A stretch of DNA of 11,499 nucleotides from DATCSE01 sp036568605 (GCA_036568605.1 DATCSE010000327.1:1-11499), one strand, 5' to 3'. Shown: positions 1 to 6,592, counted from the first letter of the stretch. Numbers and translations: made by a program. Notes: generated by a model not told the origin, from the letters alone.

Positions 1-133
1 GGGCCTGTCCGAGCAGACGGCGGCGCAGCCTCGCGGCGCGACAGGCGCCAGCCAGGCCGGGACGCCGCTCGCGGGCTGAGCCGCCGGCGGCAGCGGCCGC
101 CCGCGCTGCGGGCTTCGCCGCATCGCATGCCGG
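1..133. other. Left-edge stretch with no assignable gene
   Basis: This is GC-rich sequence between the window edge and the stop codon of the minus-strand tandem Usp gene. One plus-strand frame is open from position 2 to a TGA at 77-79. It would encode a 25-residue low-complexity tail rich in Ala, Gly and Gln, and could be the 3' end of a convergent gene lying mostly to the left, but no family can be recognised. A perfect inverted repeat at 99-113 lies between that stop and the Usp stop. Frame +1 and frame +3 are also open here, as is common at this GC content, so none of them is evidence for a gene. Confidence 0.3.
99..113. terminator. Possible weak hairpin terminator downstream of the tandem usp gene
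   Basis: The sequence GCCCGC-GCT-GCGGGC forms a perfect 6-bp stem with a 3-nt loop, 21 bases beyond the minus-strand usp stop codon. Neither strand has a T-tract after the stem, so this is at best a weak or factor-dependent terminator. It may simply be a chance hairpin in GC-rich DNA. It is listed because of its position at the end of the DUF2892-usp operon. Confidence 0.22.
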
Positions 134-976
134 TCAATGCGACATCAGCACCGGCACGTTCATCGCTTCCAGCATGCCGCGGGTCGCGCCGCCGAGCACA
201 CGCTGCATCCAGCGGGCGTGACCGTAGGCGCCCATCACGACCAGGTCCGCGTGCATCTCGGCCGCCCGCAGGCGTATCGCGTGCGACAGCCCCTGCTCGC
301 AGGTCTCCACATAGGCCTTGCTCGCGATGCCGTGGCAGGTGAGCCAGCGCTGAATCGCCTCGACGCTGGCGCGGCGCGCCGGTTCGCTGCCGTCGTCGGG
401 CTCGCGCCAGCAGACGACCTGGAGCTGACTTGCGTGCCGCAGCAGCGGCAGGGCGTCGGCCAGCGCGCGTGCCGCTTCGCGGCTGTCGTCCCAGGCGACC
501 AGCACATTCGAGCCGGGATGCTCGAACGTGCCGGCGTGCGGCAGGATCAGCGTCGGCCGGGCGCTGTGCAGCACGACGTCTTCGACCAGCGTGCGCGTCG
601 GCTCGTGCGAGGCGGACCGTGCGTCGGGCCAGGCCTGACTCAACACGACGAGATCGTGGTACTGCGCATGCCGCACCAGCGAGCGCGTGCGATCGGCCTC
701 GTCGATCACGGCTTGCGCGGCGCTCAGCCCGGCGGCGTGGCAGGCATCGCGGAAGCGCTGGGCCGTCTGCTCGGTCCGGTCGCGCAGCGTGTCCCAGGCG
801 CGAGCCGCATAGTCGCCCAGCCAGGTGCCTGGCTCGGGCGGCAGATCGATCAGGCCGGTCGGCGCGAGGCCGACGAGATGGCACTCGCGCTCGCGCGCCA
901 TGCGGATCGCGCACTGCACGCGCGCATCGCAGGCGGCACTGTCGTCGAGGAACACCAGCAGGCTGCGGTAGGTCAT
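134..976 (-). CDS. Tandem-domain universal stress protein (UspA family), 280 aa
   Basis: This is a cytoplasmic universal stress protein with two fused Usp domains. The N-terminal domain covers about residues 1-148: it opens with a beta-strand and the DDS turn typical of Usp and ends in a SARPTLILP strand. The C-terminal domain covers about 155-280 and begins NVLVAWDDSREA. The C-terminal domain keeps the glycine loop of the family, GAYG (249-252), nine residues, then GG (262-263). The usual Ser/Thr after the last Gly is replaced by Gly-Ala, so ATP binding is uncertain. The N-terminal domain shows no such loop. Length fits two roughly 140-aa units. A GGAG precedes the ATG by a few bases, and the gene lies 13 bp after the DUF2892 gene, so the two form an operon. 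An FNR-type box upstream of that operon suggests low-oxygen induction. Family assignment is secure, but the exact role is not known. Confidence 0.9.
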   Translation of the reverse strand: MTYRSLLVFLDDSAACDARVQCAIRMARERECHLVGLAPTGLIDLPPEPGTWLGDYAARAWDTLRDRTEQTAQRFRDACHAAGLSAAQAVIDEADRTRSLVRHAQYHDLVVLSQAWPDARSASHEPTRTLVEDVVLHSARPTLILPHAGTFEHPGSNVLVAWDDSREAARALADALPLLRHASQLQVVCWREPDDGSEPARRASVEAIQRWLTCHGIASKAYVETCEQGLSHAIRLRAAEMHADLVVMGAYGHARWMQRVLGGATRGMLEAMNVPVLMSH

Positions 977-989
977 GGGTACTCCGAGA

Positions 990-1178
990 TCAGCGCGATG
1001 TCGTTCGCAGGCCCAGCAGGGCGTACAGCGGACAGAAGGCCACCAGGCCGGTCAGCAACGGCACCAGGCCGACATAGCCCCATGCGCCGATGCGGCCGAA
1101 GGCGGCCAGCACGATCAGAACGAAGCCGACCAGCAGGCGCAGCAGGCGGTCGAGATTGCCGACATTCAGCTCGGTCAT
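990..1178 (-). CDS. DUF2892 (YgaP-type) small inner-membrane protein, 62 aa
   Basis: This is a short protein of two hydrophobic helices, about residues 13-29 and 34-56, preceded by the signature NVGNLDRLLRLLVG. The second helix contains GYVGLVPLLTGLVAFCPLY, the hallmark of the DUF2892/YgaP transmembrane family with its single conserved Cys-Pro. Full-length YgaP carries an added rhodanese domain, whereas this is the stand-alone membrane form. The start is supported by GAGGAG at 1185-1190 on the minus strand, six bases from the ATG. It is the first gene of a two-gene operon with the tandem Usp and is divergent from uspA. A perfect FNR-type palindrome lies 65 bp upstream (1244-1257). Biochemical function is unknown. 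In many proteobacteria such genes sit with sulfur or anaerobic genes, but that link is only suggestive here. Confidence 0.88.
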   Translation of the reverse strand: MTELNVGNLDRLLRLLVGFVLIVLAAFGRIGAWGYVGLVPLLTGLVAFCPLYALLGLRTTSR

Positions 1179-1243
1179 GGATGACTCCTCGAGGAAAGCG
1201 CGGGCGACTTGCCGACAGGATCGCAGGCGCCCTCGAACAGGCG

Positions 1244-1257
1244 TTGATGCACATCAA
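1244..1257. promoter_or_regulatory. FNR/ANR-type box, perfect palindrome (divergent region, left)
   Basis: TTGATGCACATCAA matches the FNR/ANR consensus TTGAT-N4-ATCAA at all ten conserved bases. Its centre is 72.5 bp from the ATG of the DUF2892 gene on the minus strand, which fits a class II site with a roughly 30-nt leader. It could also act upstream of uspA as a distal site. The same motif would be bound by FNR, ANR, FixK or DNR-type members of the CRP/FNR family, and the sequence alone cannot say which. Confidence 0.82.
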
Positions 1258-1280
1258 GCGGATGGCCGCGTCGATGTGCC

Positions 1281-1294
1281 TTGCGATGGATCAA
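1281..1294. promoter_or_regulatory. FNR/ANR-type box, one imperfect half (upstream of uspA)
   Basis: TTGCGATGGATCAA matches the TTGAT-N4-ATCAA consensus at 8 of 10 positions: the right half is perfect and the left half reads TTGCG. Its centre lies 63.5 bp before the uspA ATG, placing the expected class II start near 1329 with CACCAT (3/6) at about -10. The same TTGCG-N4-ATCAA variant recurs upstream of hemN. No other promoter signal is visible between uspA and ccoI, so this box probably controls uspA, ccoI and ccoS together. Confidence 0.7.
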
Positions 1295-1350
1295 GCCGCT
1301 GGTTGCGGACAGCCGCACCATGACGGCATCACGCGTGACCGGAGACCGCC

Positions 1351-1773
1351 ATGAAGATCCTGCTGCCCGTCGACGGGAGCGAGCACACCAAGCGCATGCT
1401 GGCCTACGTGGCCGCGCACGACGAGCTGCTGGGCCAGCAGCACGAGTACACGGTTCTGACCGTCGCGGCGCCGCTGCCCAGCCATGCCTCGCGGTTCATC
1501 GACCGCGGCACGCTGGACGACTATTACGACGAGCAGGCCGAGCACGTTCTGAAGCCGGTGCGCGCGTTCGTCGAGCAGCGGCAATGGCGCGTGCGGCTGG
1601 TTCATCTCTGCGGCCATGCGGCCGAGACGATCGCGGCGTTCGCGGCCAGCGAGAAGACGGGCCTGATCGTGATGGGCAGCCACGGGCACACGTCGCTGGG
1701 CAACGTGCTGCTCGGCTCGGTGGCGGCCGGCGTGCTGGCGCGCTCCAGGGTGCCGGTGCTGCTGATCCGCTGA
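1351..1773 (+). CDS. Single-domain universal stress protein UspA, 140 aa
   Basis: This is a cytoplasmic nucleotide-binding stress protein of the usual single-domain length. It opens MKILLPVDGSEH, with the family's first strand and the Asp that contacts adenine (D8). It ends with a complete ATP-binding loop G-x2-G-x9-G-S: GSHG at 109-112, then G122-S123, followed by the last strand VPVLLIR. It therefore belongs to the ATP-binding class, unlike the C-terminal domain of the tandem Usp across the divergent promoter. GGAG at 1341-1344 sets the start. The ccoI gene begins 19 bp after the stop, so uspA is probably the first gene of the ccoI transcript, driven by the FNR-type box at 1281-1294. How it helps the oxidase, if at all, is not known. 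Confidence 0.93.
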   Translation: MKILLPVDGSEHTKRMLAYVAAHDELLGQQHEYTVLTVAAPLPSHASRFIDRGTLDDYYDEQAEHVLKPVRAFVEQRQWRVRLVHLCGHAAETIAAFAASEKTGLIVMGSHGHTSLGNVLLGSVAAGVLARSRVPVLLIR

Positions 1774-1792
1774 GTGCCGCTTGTCGGGTCCG

Positions 1793-4066
1793 ATGAGTCC
1801 GCCCGCGCCGCTGCGCGCCGGAGCCGTCGCCGAGGCGGCCCGCGCGTCGGTGATCGACGATCCGATCGAGCTGGCCGCCTTCACGCGCTGGGAGGATGGG
1901 GGCAGCAGCGGCGACAACGGCACGATCGCCGAATCGTCGCTGCGCATCGTCGGCATGCATTGCGCGGCGTGCGCGGGGACGATCGAGCAGGCGCTGCTGC
2001 GGCAACCCGGCGTCGTCGACGCGCAGGTCAGCGCGGCCGCCCAATGCGCGACGGTGCGCTGGGATGCGCGCCGGACCCGCGCATCGGCGCTGGTCCGCGC
2101 AATCGAGGCGGCCGGCTACGCCGCGGTGCCCGATACCGCGGCCGCGGCGCGCATGCAGCGCGTCCGCGAGGGCCGCAGCGCGCTGTGGCGCCTGTTCGTC
2201 GCGGCGTTCTGCGCGATGCAGGTGATGATGTTCGCGGCGCCGGCGTATTTCAGCGCCCCGGGCGAGCTGGCGCCGGACCACAAGCGGCTGCTCGACTGGG
2301 CGAGCTGGCTGCTGACCCTGCCGGTGCTGCTGTTCTCGGCCGCACCGTTCTTCGCCGGCGCCTGGCGCGCGCTGCGCCAGCGGCGCATCGGCATGGACGT
2401 GCCGGTTGCGCTGGGCATCGCGGTCGCGTTCGTCGCGAGCAGCGGCGCGGCGTTCGACCCCGGCGGCCCGTTCGGCCATGAAGTCTGGTTCGACTCGCTG
2501 ACGATGTTCGTCGCGTTCCTGCTGGGCGGCCGTTATCTCGAGATGCGCGCGCGGCACCGTGCCGAGACCTCGCTGGAAGAGGCGACCGGCCGCCTGCCGC
2601 AGACGGTGCTGCGCCTGGCGGATGACGGCCGCGTCGAATCGATCAGCGCGAGCCGGCTGCGCGCCGGCGATCGGGTGCGCGTGCCGGTCGGCCAGGCGTT
2701 CGCGGCCGACGGCGTGCTGACCGACGGCGCGACCACGGTGGACGAGTCGCTGCTGACCGGCGAATCGCGTCCCGTCTCGAAGACCGGTGGCGATGCCGTG
2801 GTCGCCGGCAGCCTCAACCTGCAGTCGCCGGTGGACATGCGGGTCGAGCGCGTCGGAGCGGACACGCGCTACGAGGCGATCGTCGCGCTGATGCGCGCCG
2901 CGCGCAGCCAGCGGCCGGCGATGCTGGCGAGCGCCGCGCGCTGGGCCGGGCCGTTCCTGTGGGTCGTGCTGCTGCTCGCGGCGGCGGCCGGTGCGGCGTG
3001 GAGCGTGTTTGATCCGGCGCGCGCGCTGTGGGTCGTCGTCTCGGTGCTGATCGTCACCTGCCCGTGCGCGCTGTCGCTCGCCGCGCCCAGTGCGCTGCTG
3101 GCCGCGGCCGGCGCGATGGGCCGGCGTGGCCTGCTGCTGCGCCGCCTCGATGCGATCGAGGGGCTCGCGCGGATGCGGACCTTGTTCGTCGACAAGACCG
3201 GCACGCTGACCGAAGGGCAGCTGCGTTGCGTGGCCGTCGTCGCGGCGACCGGCGGCGAGGCCGTCGACCTGCAGGCCTTGCAGGGCCTGGCCGCGTCGCT
3301 GGCCGCGTGGTCCGGCCATCCGCTGGCGCAGGCGCTGCGTGCGGCCTACGCGCCGGCCGGCACCGTATGGCGCAGCGTGCGCGAGGTGCCGGGCGACGGC
3401 CTCGAAGGCGTGGCCGAAGACGGGCGACGCTGGCGCCTCGGCTCGCCGGCATGGACCGGCGCGCCAGCGCGAGCCGATGCGCGCGGCGTGCAGACCTGCC
3501 TGGCCTGCGACGGGCGCTGGCAGGCGAGCTTCCTGTTCGACGAGCGCGTGCGAGACGCGTCGGCCGCGGCCGTCCGGGCGCTGCAGCGCGACGGCGTGCG
3601 CGTCTGCCTGCTGTCCGGCGACGACCCGGCGCGCGCCGGCCGCATCGGCACGCAGCTCGGGCTGGACGACGCGAATGGCGCGATGACGCCCGCGGCGAAG
3701 CTCGAGGCGGTGTGCGCGGCGCAGCGCCGCGGCGAGATCGTCGCGATGCTCGGCGACGGCATCAACGACGCGCCGGTGCTCGCGCAGGCCGATGTCTCTT
3801 TCGCGATGGGCGAGGGCGCGCTGCTCGCGCGCGCGCAGGCCGACGGCGTGCTTGTCTCGAACCGGCTCGACGACCTCGTGCGCGCACGCGCGCTGGCCCG
3901 CAGGACGCGGCGCATCGTGCACCAGAACTTCGCCTGGGCGGCTGCCTACAACGCCGCCTGCGTACCGCTCGCGCTCGCCGGCGCGCTGCCGCCGTGGGCC
4001 GCGGGCCTGGGCATGGCGGCGAGCTCGCTGGTGGTCGTGCTGAACGCGTTGCGCCTCGCGCGCTGA
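1793..4066 (+). CDS. ccoI: Copper-exporting P1B-type ATPase for cbb3 oxidase assembly (CcoI/CopA2-like)
   Basis: This inner-membrane ATPase moves Cu(I) outward to supply the CuB centre of CcoN. Residues are numbered from the ATG at 1793 (757 aa). One HMA metal-binding domain lies around residues 48-112, with GMHCAAC giving C57 and C60. The actuator TGES is at 322-325, and the intramembrane metal site C423-P-C425 sits in TCPCALS. The phosphorylation motif DKTGT has D467, the SGHPLA loop has H509, and the hinge GDGINDAP is at 654-661. The C-terminal helix has YN and MAASS followed by NALRL, as in Cu-type pumps. All catalytic residues are present. No convincing ribosome site precedes the ATG, and an in-frame TTG at 1781 would add four residues; translation may depend on coupling to uspA, which ends 19 bp upstream. 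The assignment to CcoI rather than a housekeeping CopA rests on adjacency to ccoS and ccoNOQP. The gene probably belongs to the uspA-ccoI-ccoS transcript. Confidence 0.94.
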   Translation: MSPPAPLRAGAVAEAARASVIDDPIELAAFTRWEDGGSSGDNGTIAESSLRIVGMHCAACAGTIEQALLRQPGVVDAQVSAAAQCATVRWDARRTRASALVRAIEAAGYAAVPDTAAAARMQRVREGRSALWRLFVAAFCAMQVMMFAAPAYFSAPGELAPDHKRLLDWASWLLTLPVLLFSAAPFFAGAWRALRQRRIGMDVPVALGIAVAFVASSGAAFDPGGPFGHEVWFDSLTMFVAFLLGGRYLEMRARHRAETSLEEATGRLPQTVLRLADDGRVESISASRLRAGDRVRVPVGQAFAADGVLTDGATTVDESLLTGESRPVSKTGGDAVVAGSLNLQSPVDMRVERVGADTRYEAIVALMRAARSQRPAMLASAARWAGPFLWVVLLLAAAAGAAWSVFDPARALWVVVSVLIVTCPCALSLAAPSALLAAAGAMGRRGLLLRRLDAIEGLARMRTLFVDKTGTLTEGQLRCVAVVAATGGEAVDLQALQGLAASLAAWSGHPLAQALRAAYAPAGTVWRSVREVPGDGLEGVAEDGRRWRLGSPAWTGAPARADARGVQTCLACDGRWQASFLFDERVRDASAAAVRALQRDGVRVCLLSGDDPARAGRIGTQLGLDDANGAMTPAAKLEAVCAAQRRGEIVAMLGDGINDAPVLAQADVSFAMGEGALLARAQADGVLVSNRLDDLVRARALARRTRRIVHQNFAWAAAYNAACVPLALAGALPPWAAGLGMAASSLVVVLNALRLAR

Positions 4067-4068
4067 AC

Positions 4069-4075
4069 GAGGAGG
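4069..4075 (+). promoter_or_regulatory. Strong ribosome binding site for ccoS
   Basis: GAGGAGG lies between the ccoI stop (4064-4066) and the ccoS ATG (4081), five bases from the start. It is the best Shine-Dalgarno match in the locus and fixes the ccoS start, in contrast to ccoI, which has none. Confidence 0.8.
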
Positions 4076-4080
4076 CTTCG

Positions 4081-4284
4081 ATGGAGACCCTGTACCTGCT
4101 GATTCCGCTGTCCGCGCTGCTGGTGCTGGGCGTGCTGGGCTTGTTCGCATGGGCCTTGCACGGCGGGCAGTTCGACGACCTCGAGCGCGAAGGCGAGCGC
4201 ATCGTCGCCGCGTCGCCGCTGCCGGTTGATGTGGATCAACCCTCGCACCCGGTGCGCACAGAAGAATTCCATCCAGCCGCGTAG
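4081..4284 (+). CDS. ccoS: cbb3 oxidase assembly protein CcoS, 67 aa
   Basis: This is a small single-span inner-membrane protein needed to insert haem b and CuB into CcoN. The N-terminal helix spans about residues 4-26 (LYLLIPLSALLVLGVLGLFAW) and is followed by the family signature GGQFDDLEREGERI. The signature normally ends the conserved part. A polar tail of about 20 residues follows, and within it codons 49-53 (VDVDQ) overlap a perfect FNR-type box. Length is in the usual range for CcoS. The gene starts 14 bp after ccoI behind a strong Shine-Dalgarno sequence and ends 23 bp before ccoN. It is thus the last gene of the maturation transcript and also carries the oxidase operon's control site. 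Confidence 0.93.
   Translation: METLYLLIPLSALLVLGVLGLFAWALHGGQFDDLEREGERIVAASPLPVDVDQPSHPVRTEEFHPAA
4226..4239. promoter_or_regulatory. Perfect FNR/ANR-type box inside ccoS, upstream of ccoN
   Basis: TTGATGTGGATCAA matches TTGAT-N4-ATCAA at all ten conserved bases. It lies within the ccoS coding sequence (codons 49-53), with its centre 75.5 bp before the ccoN ATG. Class II geometry predicts a start near 4274, and AAGAAT at 4262-4267 matches a -10 hexamer at 4 of 6 bases exactly where it should lie. This would drive ccoNOQP, and probably the genes downstream of it, separately from ccoIS. The site is seen directly; use as a promoter is inferred from the known control of ccoNOQP by FNR/ANR/FixK. 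Confidence 0.85.
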
Positions 4285-4307
4285 TACCCCGCGACAGAGG
4301 AAAGCAG

Positions 4308-5756
4308 ATGATCGACAGCTTCGCGCCGCCCAGCCCGTCATCGGTCTACGACGATGCCGTGGTCCGCAACTTCTCGATCGCCGCCGTCGTCTGGGGCGTG
4401 GTCGGCATGCTGGTGGGCGTGTTCATCGCCGCGCAGCTGACCTGGCCCGAGCTGAACTTGGGCATCCCGTGGCTGAGCTACGGTCGGCTGCGCCCGCTGC
4501 ACACCAACGCGGTGATCTTCGCGTTCGGCGGCTGCGCGCTGATGGCGACCAGCTACTACGTCGTGCAGCGCACCTGCCAGACGCGGCTGTTCGCGAGCAC
4601 GCTCGCGTCGCTGCACTTCTGGGGCTACCAGCTCGTGATCGTGCTCGCGGCGATCTCGCTGCCGCTGGGCCACACGCGCGGCAAGGAATACGCCGAGCTC
4701 GAGTGGCCGATCGCGGCGCTGCTCACGGTCGTGTGGGTGCTGTACGCGATCGTGTTCTTCGGCACGATCGGCATCCGCAAGGTCCGCCACATCTACGTCG
4801 CCAACTGGTTCTACGGCGCGTTCATCATCGCGGTGGCGCTGCTGCATGTCACCAACGCCGCGGTCATCCCGGTGAGCTGGACCAAGAGCTACTCGGCCTA
4901 CGCCGGCGTGCAGGACGCGATGGTGCAGTGGTGGTACGGGCACAACGCGGTCGGCTTCTTCCTGACCGCGGGCTTCCTCGGGATGATGTACTACTTCATC
5001 CCCAAGCAGGCCGAGCGCCCGGTGTACAGCTACCGGCTGTCCATCGTGCACTTCTGGGCGCTGATCTTCACGTACATGTGGGCCGGCCCGCACCACCTGC
5101 ACTACACCGCGCTGCCCGACTGGGCGCAAAGCGTCGGCATGGTGTTCTCGCTGGTGCTGCTCGCGCCGAGCTGGGGCGGCATGATCAACGGGATCATGAC
5201 GCTGTCGGGCGCGTGGCAGAAGCTGCGCGACGACCCGATCCTGAAGTTCCTCATCGTCAGCCTGTCGTTCTACGGCATGGCCACGTTCGAGGGGCCGATG
5301 ATGTCGATCAAGACGGTGAACTCGCTGTCGCACTACACCGACTGGGGCATCGCCCACGTGCATTCGGGCGCGCTCGGCTGGGTGGGCCTGATCTCGATGG
5401 GCTCGCTGTACTACCTGATCCCGCGCATGTTCGGCCAGAACCGCATGTACAGCGTCAAGGCGATCGAGCTGCACTTCTGGATCTCGACGGTCGGCATCGT
5501 GCTGTACATCGCCGCGATGTGGATCGCCGGCGTGATGCAGGGCCTGATGTGGCGCTCGGTCAACGCCGACGGCACGCTGGTCTACAGCTTCGTCGAGAGC
5601 GTGAAGGCGACCTACCCGTTCTACCTCGTGCGCCTGGTCGGCGGGCTGCTGTACCTGAGCGGCATGCTGGTGATGGTCTGGAACACCTACAAGACCGCGA
5701 TGCAGGGCCGCTACCAGGCCGTGCGCATCCCGCTGGGTGCAGCGGCCCAGGCCTGA
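4308..5756 (+). CDS. ccoN: cbb3-type cytochrome c oxidase subunit I (CcoN), 482 aa
   Basis: This is the catalytic subunit of the terminal oxidase: it reduces O2 to water at a haem b3-CuB centre and pumps protons across the inner membrane. It is a polytopic haem-copper oxidase protein of usual length. Metal ligands can be placed: H65 and H352 for the low-spin haem b, H350 for haem b3, and H212, H262 and H263 for CuB. Y256 sits where the His-Tyr cross-link tyrosine of the C family lies. E328, in FEGP, is the conserved glutamate near the site. As I recall the Pseudomonas stutzeri CcoN numbering, these sit at a constant offset of five residues. AGAGG lies seven bases before the ATG. The gene heads ccoNOQP, and the FNR-type box at 4226-4239 probably controls it. 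No key residue is missing. Confidence 0.98.
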   Translation: MIDSFAPPSPSSVYDDAVVRNFSIAAVVWGVVGMLVGVFIAAQLTWPELNLGIPWLSYGRLRPLHTNAVIFAFGGCALMATSYYVVQRTCQTRLFASTLASLHFWGYQLVIVLAAISLPLGHTRGKEYAELEWPIAALLTVVWVLYAIVFFGTIGIRKVRHIYVANWFYGAFIIAVALLHVTNAAVIPVSWTKSYSAYAGVQDAMVQWWYGHNAVGFFLTAGFLGMMYYFIPKQAERPVYSYRLSIVHFWALIFTYMWAGPHHLHYTALPDWAQSVGMVFSLVLLAPSWGGMINGIMTLSGAWQKLRDDPILKFLIVSLSFYGMATFEGPMMSIKTVNSLSHYTDWGIAHVHSGALGWVGLISMGSLYYLIPRMFGQNRMYSVKAIELHFWISTVGIVLYIAAMWIAGVMQGLMWRSVNADGTLVYSFVESVKATYPFYLVRLVGGLLYLSGMLVMVWNTYKTAMQGRYQAVRIPLGAAAQA

Positions 5757-5777
5757 CACCTTCCGGAGCTATCCCCC

Positions 5778-6416
5778 ATGGCATCACAACACGACAACGC
5801 CGCGAAGCCCGAGCGCTTCTCGCACGCGACGATCGAGACCCACAACTTCCTGATGATCGTGCTGATCCTGCTGGTCGTCGCGGTCGGCGGGCTGGTCGAG
5901 ATCGTGCCGCTGTTCTTCCAGCGGTCGACCACGCAGCCGGTCGAGGGGCTCAAGCCGTACACGGCGCTGCAGCTCGCCGGGCGCGACGTCTACATCCGCG
6001 AGGGCTGCTACGGCTGCCACTCGCAGATGATCCGGCCGCTGCGCGCCGAGACGCTGCGCTACGGCCACTACTCGACGGCCGGCGAGTTCGTCTACGACCA
6101 CCCGTTCCAGTGGGGCAGCAAGCGCACCGGGCCGGACCTGCATCGCGTCGGCGGCCGGTACAGCGACGAGTGGCACCGCATCCACCTGATCAACCCGCGC
6201 GACCTGGTGCCGGAATCGAACATGCCGTCGTACCCGTGGCTCGCCAGCGGCACCGTCGATCCGGGCGAGATGGCGCCGAAGATGCGCGCGCTGCGGCGCG
6301 TCGGCGTGCCTTACAGCGATGCCGAGATCGCGAAAGCGGGCGACGAGGTCCAAGGCAAGACCGACCTCGACGCGCTGGTGGCCTATCTGCAGGTGCTCGG
6401 CACGAGCTTGAAGTGA
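5778..6416 (+). CDS. ccoO: cbb3 oxidase monohaem cytochrome c subunit II (CcoO), 212 aa
   Basis: This is a membrane-anchored periplasmic c-type cytochrome that passes electrons from CcoP to the haem b of CcoN. An N-terminal anchor helix spans about residues 21-45 (FLMIVLILLVVAVGGLVEIV) and stays uncleaved. One haem-binding motif, CYGCH, gives C77, C80 and H81, and the axial Met is M149 in ESNMPSYPW. The conserved GCYGCHSQMIRP and GTKR-like WGSKRTGPDL segments are typical of CcoO. Length is normal. The start at 5778 has GGAG at 5764-5767, ten bases away. It follows ccoN by 21 bp and leads into ccoQ after 11 bp. Haem attachment would need the Ccm system, which is not in this window. Confidence 0.98.
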   Translation: MASQHDNAAKPERFSHATIETHNFLMIVLILLVVAVGGLVEIVPLFFQRSTTQPVEGLKPYTALQLAGRDVYIREGCYGCHSQMIRPLRAETLRYGHYSTAGEFVYDHPFQWGSKRTGPDLHRVGGRYSDEWHRIHLINPRDLVPESNMPSYPWLASGTVDPGEMAPKMRALRRVGVPYSDAEIAKAGDEVQGKTDLDALVAYLQVLGTSLK

Positions 6417-6420
6417 GGAG
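6416..6420 (+). promoter_or_regulatory. Ribosome binding site that decides the ccoQ start
   Basis: AGGAG overlaps the last base of the ccoO stop codon. It is one base from the ATG at 6422 but seven bases from the in-frame ATG at 6428. Normal spacing favours the second ATG, giving a 54-residue CcoQ beginning MDVNDLRN. Confidence 0.65.
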
Positions 6421-6427
6421 CATGGGC

Positions 6428-6592
6428 ATGGACGTGAACGACCTTCGCAACAGCGTGATGCTGCTGCTGTTCCTGATCTTCGGCGGCATCGTGTCGTGGG
6501 CATGGTCCGGGCGCAACCGGGCGCGCTTCGACGAGGCGCAGCGACTGCCGTTCCGCGACGACGAGCCGTCGGGAGGAGCCGGACATGAGTGA
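6428..6592 (+). CDS. ccoQ: cbb3 oxidase subunit CcoQ (FixQ family), 54 aa
   Basis: CcoQ is a small single-helix membrane subunit that stabilises the CcoNO-CcoP complex, notably in the presence of oxygen. One helix at about residues 9-26 (VMLLLFLIFGGIVSWAW) is followed by a short basic and acidic tail containing ARFDEAQRLPF, which resembles the FDEAARLPF pattern seen after the helix in many CcoQ proteins. The ATG at 6428 is preferred over 6422 because of Shine-Dalgarno spacing. The last eight bases overlap the start of ccoP, indicating translational coupling. Small size makes similarity weak on its own; position between ccoO and ccoP makes the call firm. Confidence 0.9.
   Translation: MDVNDLRNSVMLLLFLIFGGIVSWAWSGRNRARFDEAQRLPFRDDEPSGGAGHE

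Larger units (their letters stand above)
1179..1350. promoter_or_regulatory. Divergent control region between DUF2892-usp and uspA-ccoIS
   Basis: This 172-bp stretch contains no gene. It separates two operons that run apart and holds two FNR/ANR-type boxes whose centres (1250.5 and 1287.5) are 37 bp apart, about three and a half helical turns. If each box activates its proximal gene as a class II site centred at -41.5, transcription would start near 1209 on the minus strand and near 1329 on the plus strand. Each box would then lie at about -78.5 of the opposite promoter. Weak -10 candidates (3/6 matches) sit close to the expected places: GATCCT on the minus strand at 1217-1222 and CACCAT on the plus strand at 1316-1321. 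The boxes are seen directly; the promoter assignments are inferred. Confidence 0.7.

Noticed and set aside
81..90. CCGCCGGCGG palindrome near the left edge
   Set aside because: It is a simple GC palindrome expected by chance at this composition, with no nearby partner or repeat.
137..1354. 405-codon plus-strand open frame across the tandem usp gene
   Set aside because: It overlaps two well-supported minus-strand genes and the regulatory region, and its product is low-complexity.
1496..4150. Very long open frame (884 codons) on the minus strand across ccoI
   Set aside because: It is antisense to a P-type ATPase with every catalytic motif intact. The translation is Arg/Ala/His/Gln-rich with no domain, a typical GC3 shadow.
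5298..5311. ATGATGTCGATCAA, a 9/10 match to the FNR consensus inside ccoN
   Set aside because: It lies mid-gene, far from any start codon, and encodes conserved CcoN residues (MMSIK) next to the FEGP motif, so it is most likely coincidence.
6422..6424. Earlier ATG for ccoQ
   Set aside because: The AGGAG ends only one base before it, too close for normal initiation; ATG 6428 is spaced correctly.
4226..6592. 788-codon plus-strand open frame covering ccoN and ccoO in another phase
   Set aside because: The stretch over ccoN and ccoO encodes Arg-rich nonsense. Only its last 54 codons are a real gene, ccoQ, which begins at its own ribosome site.
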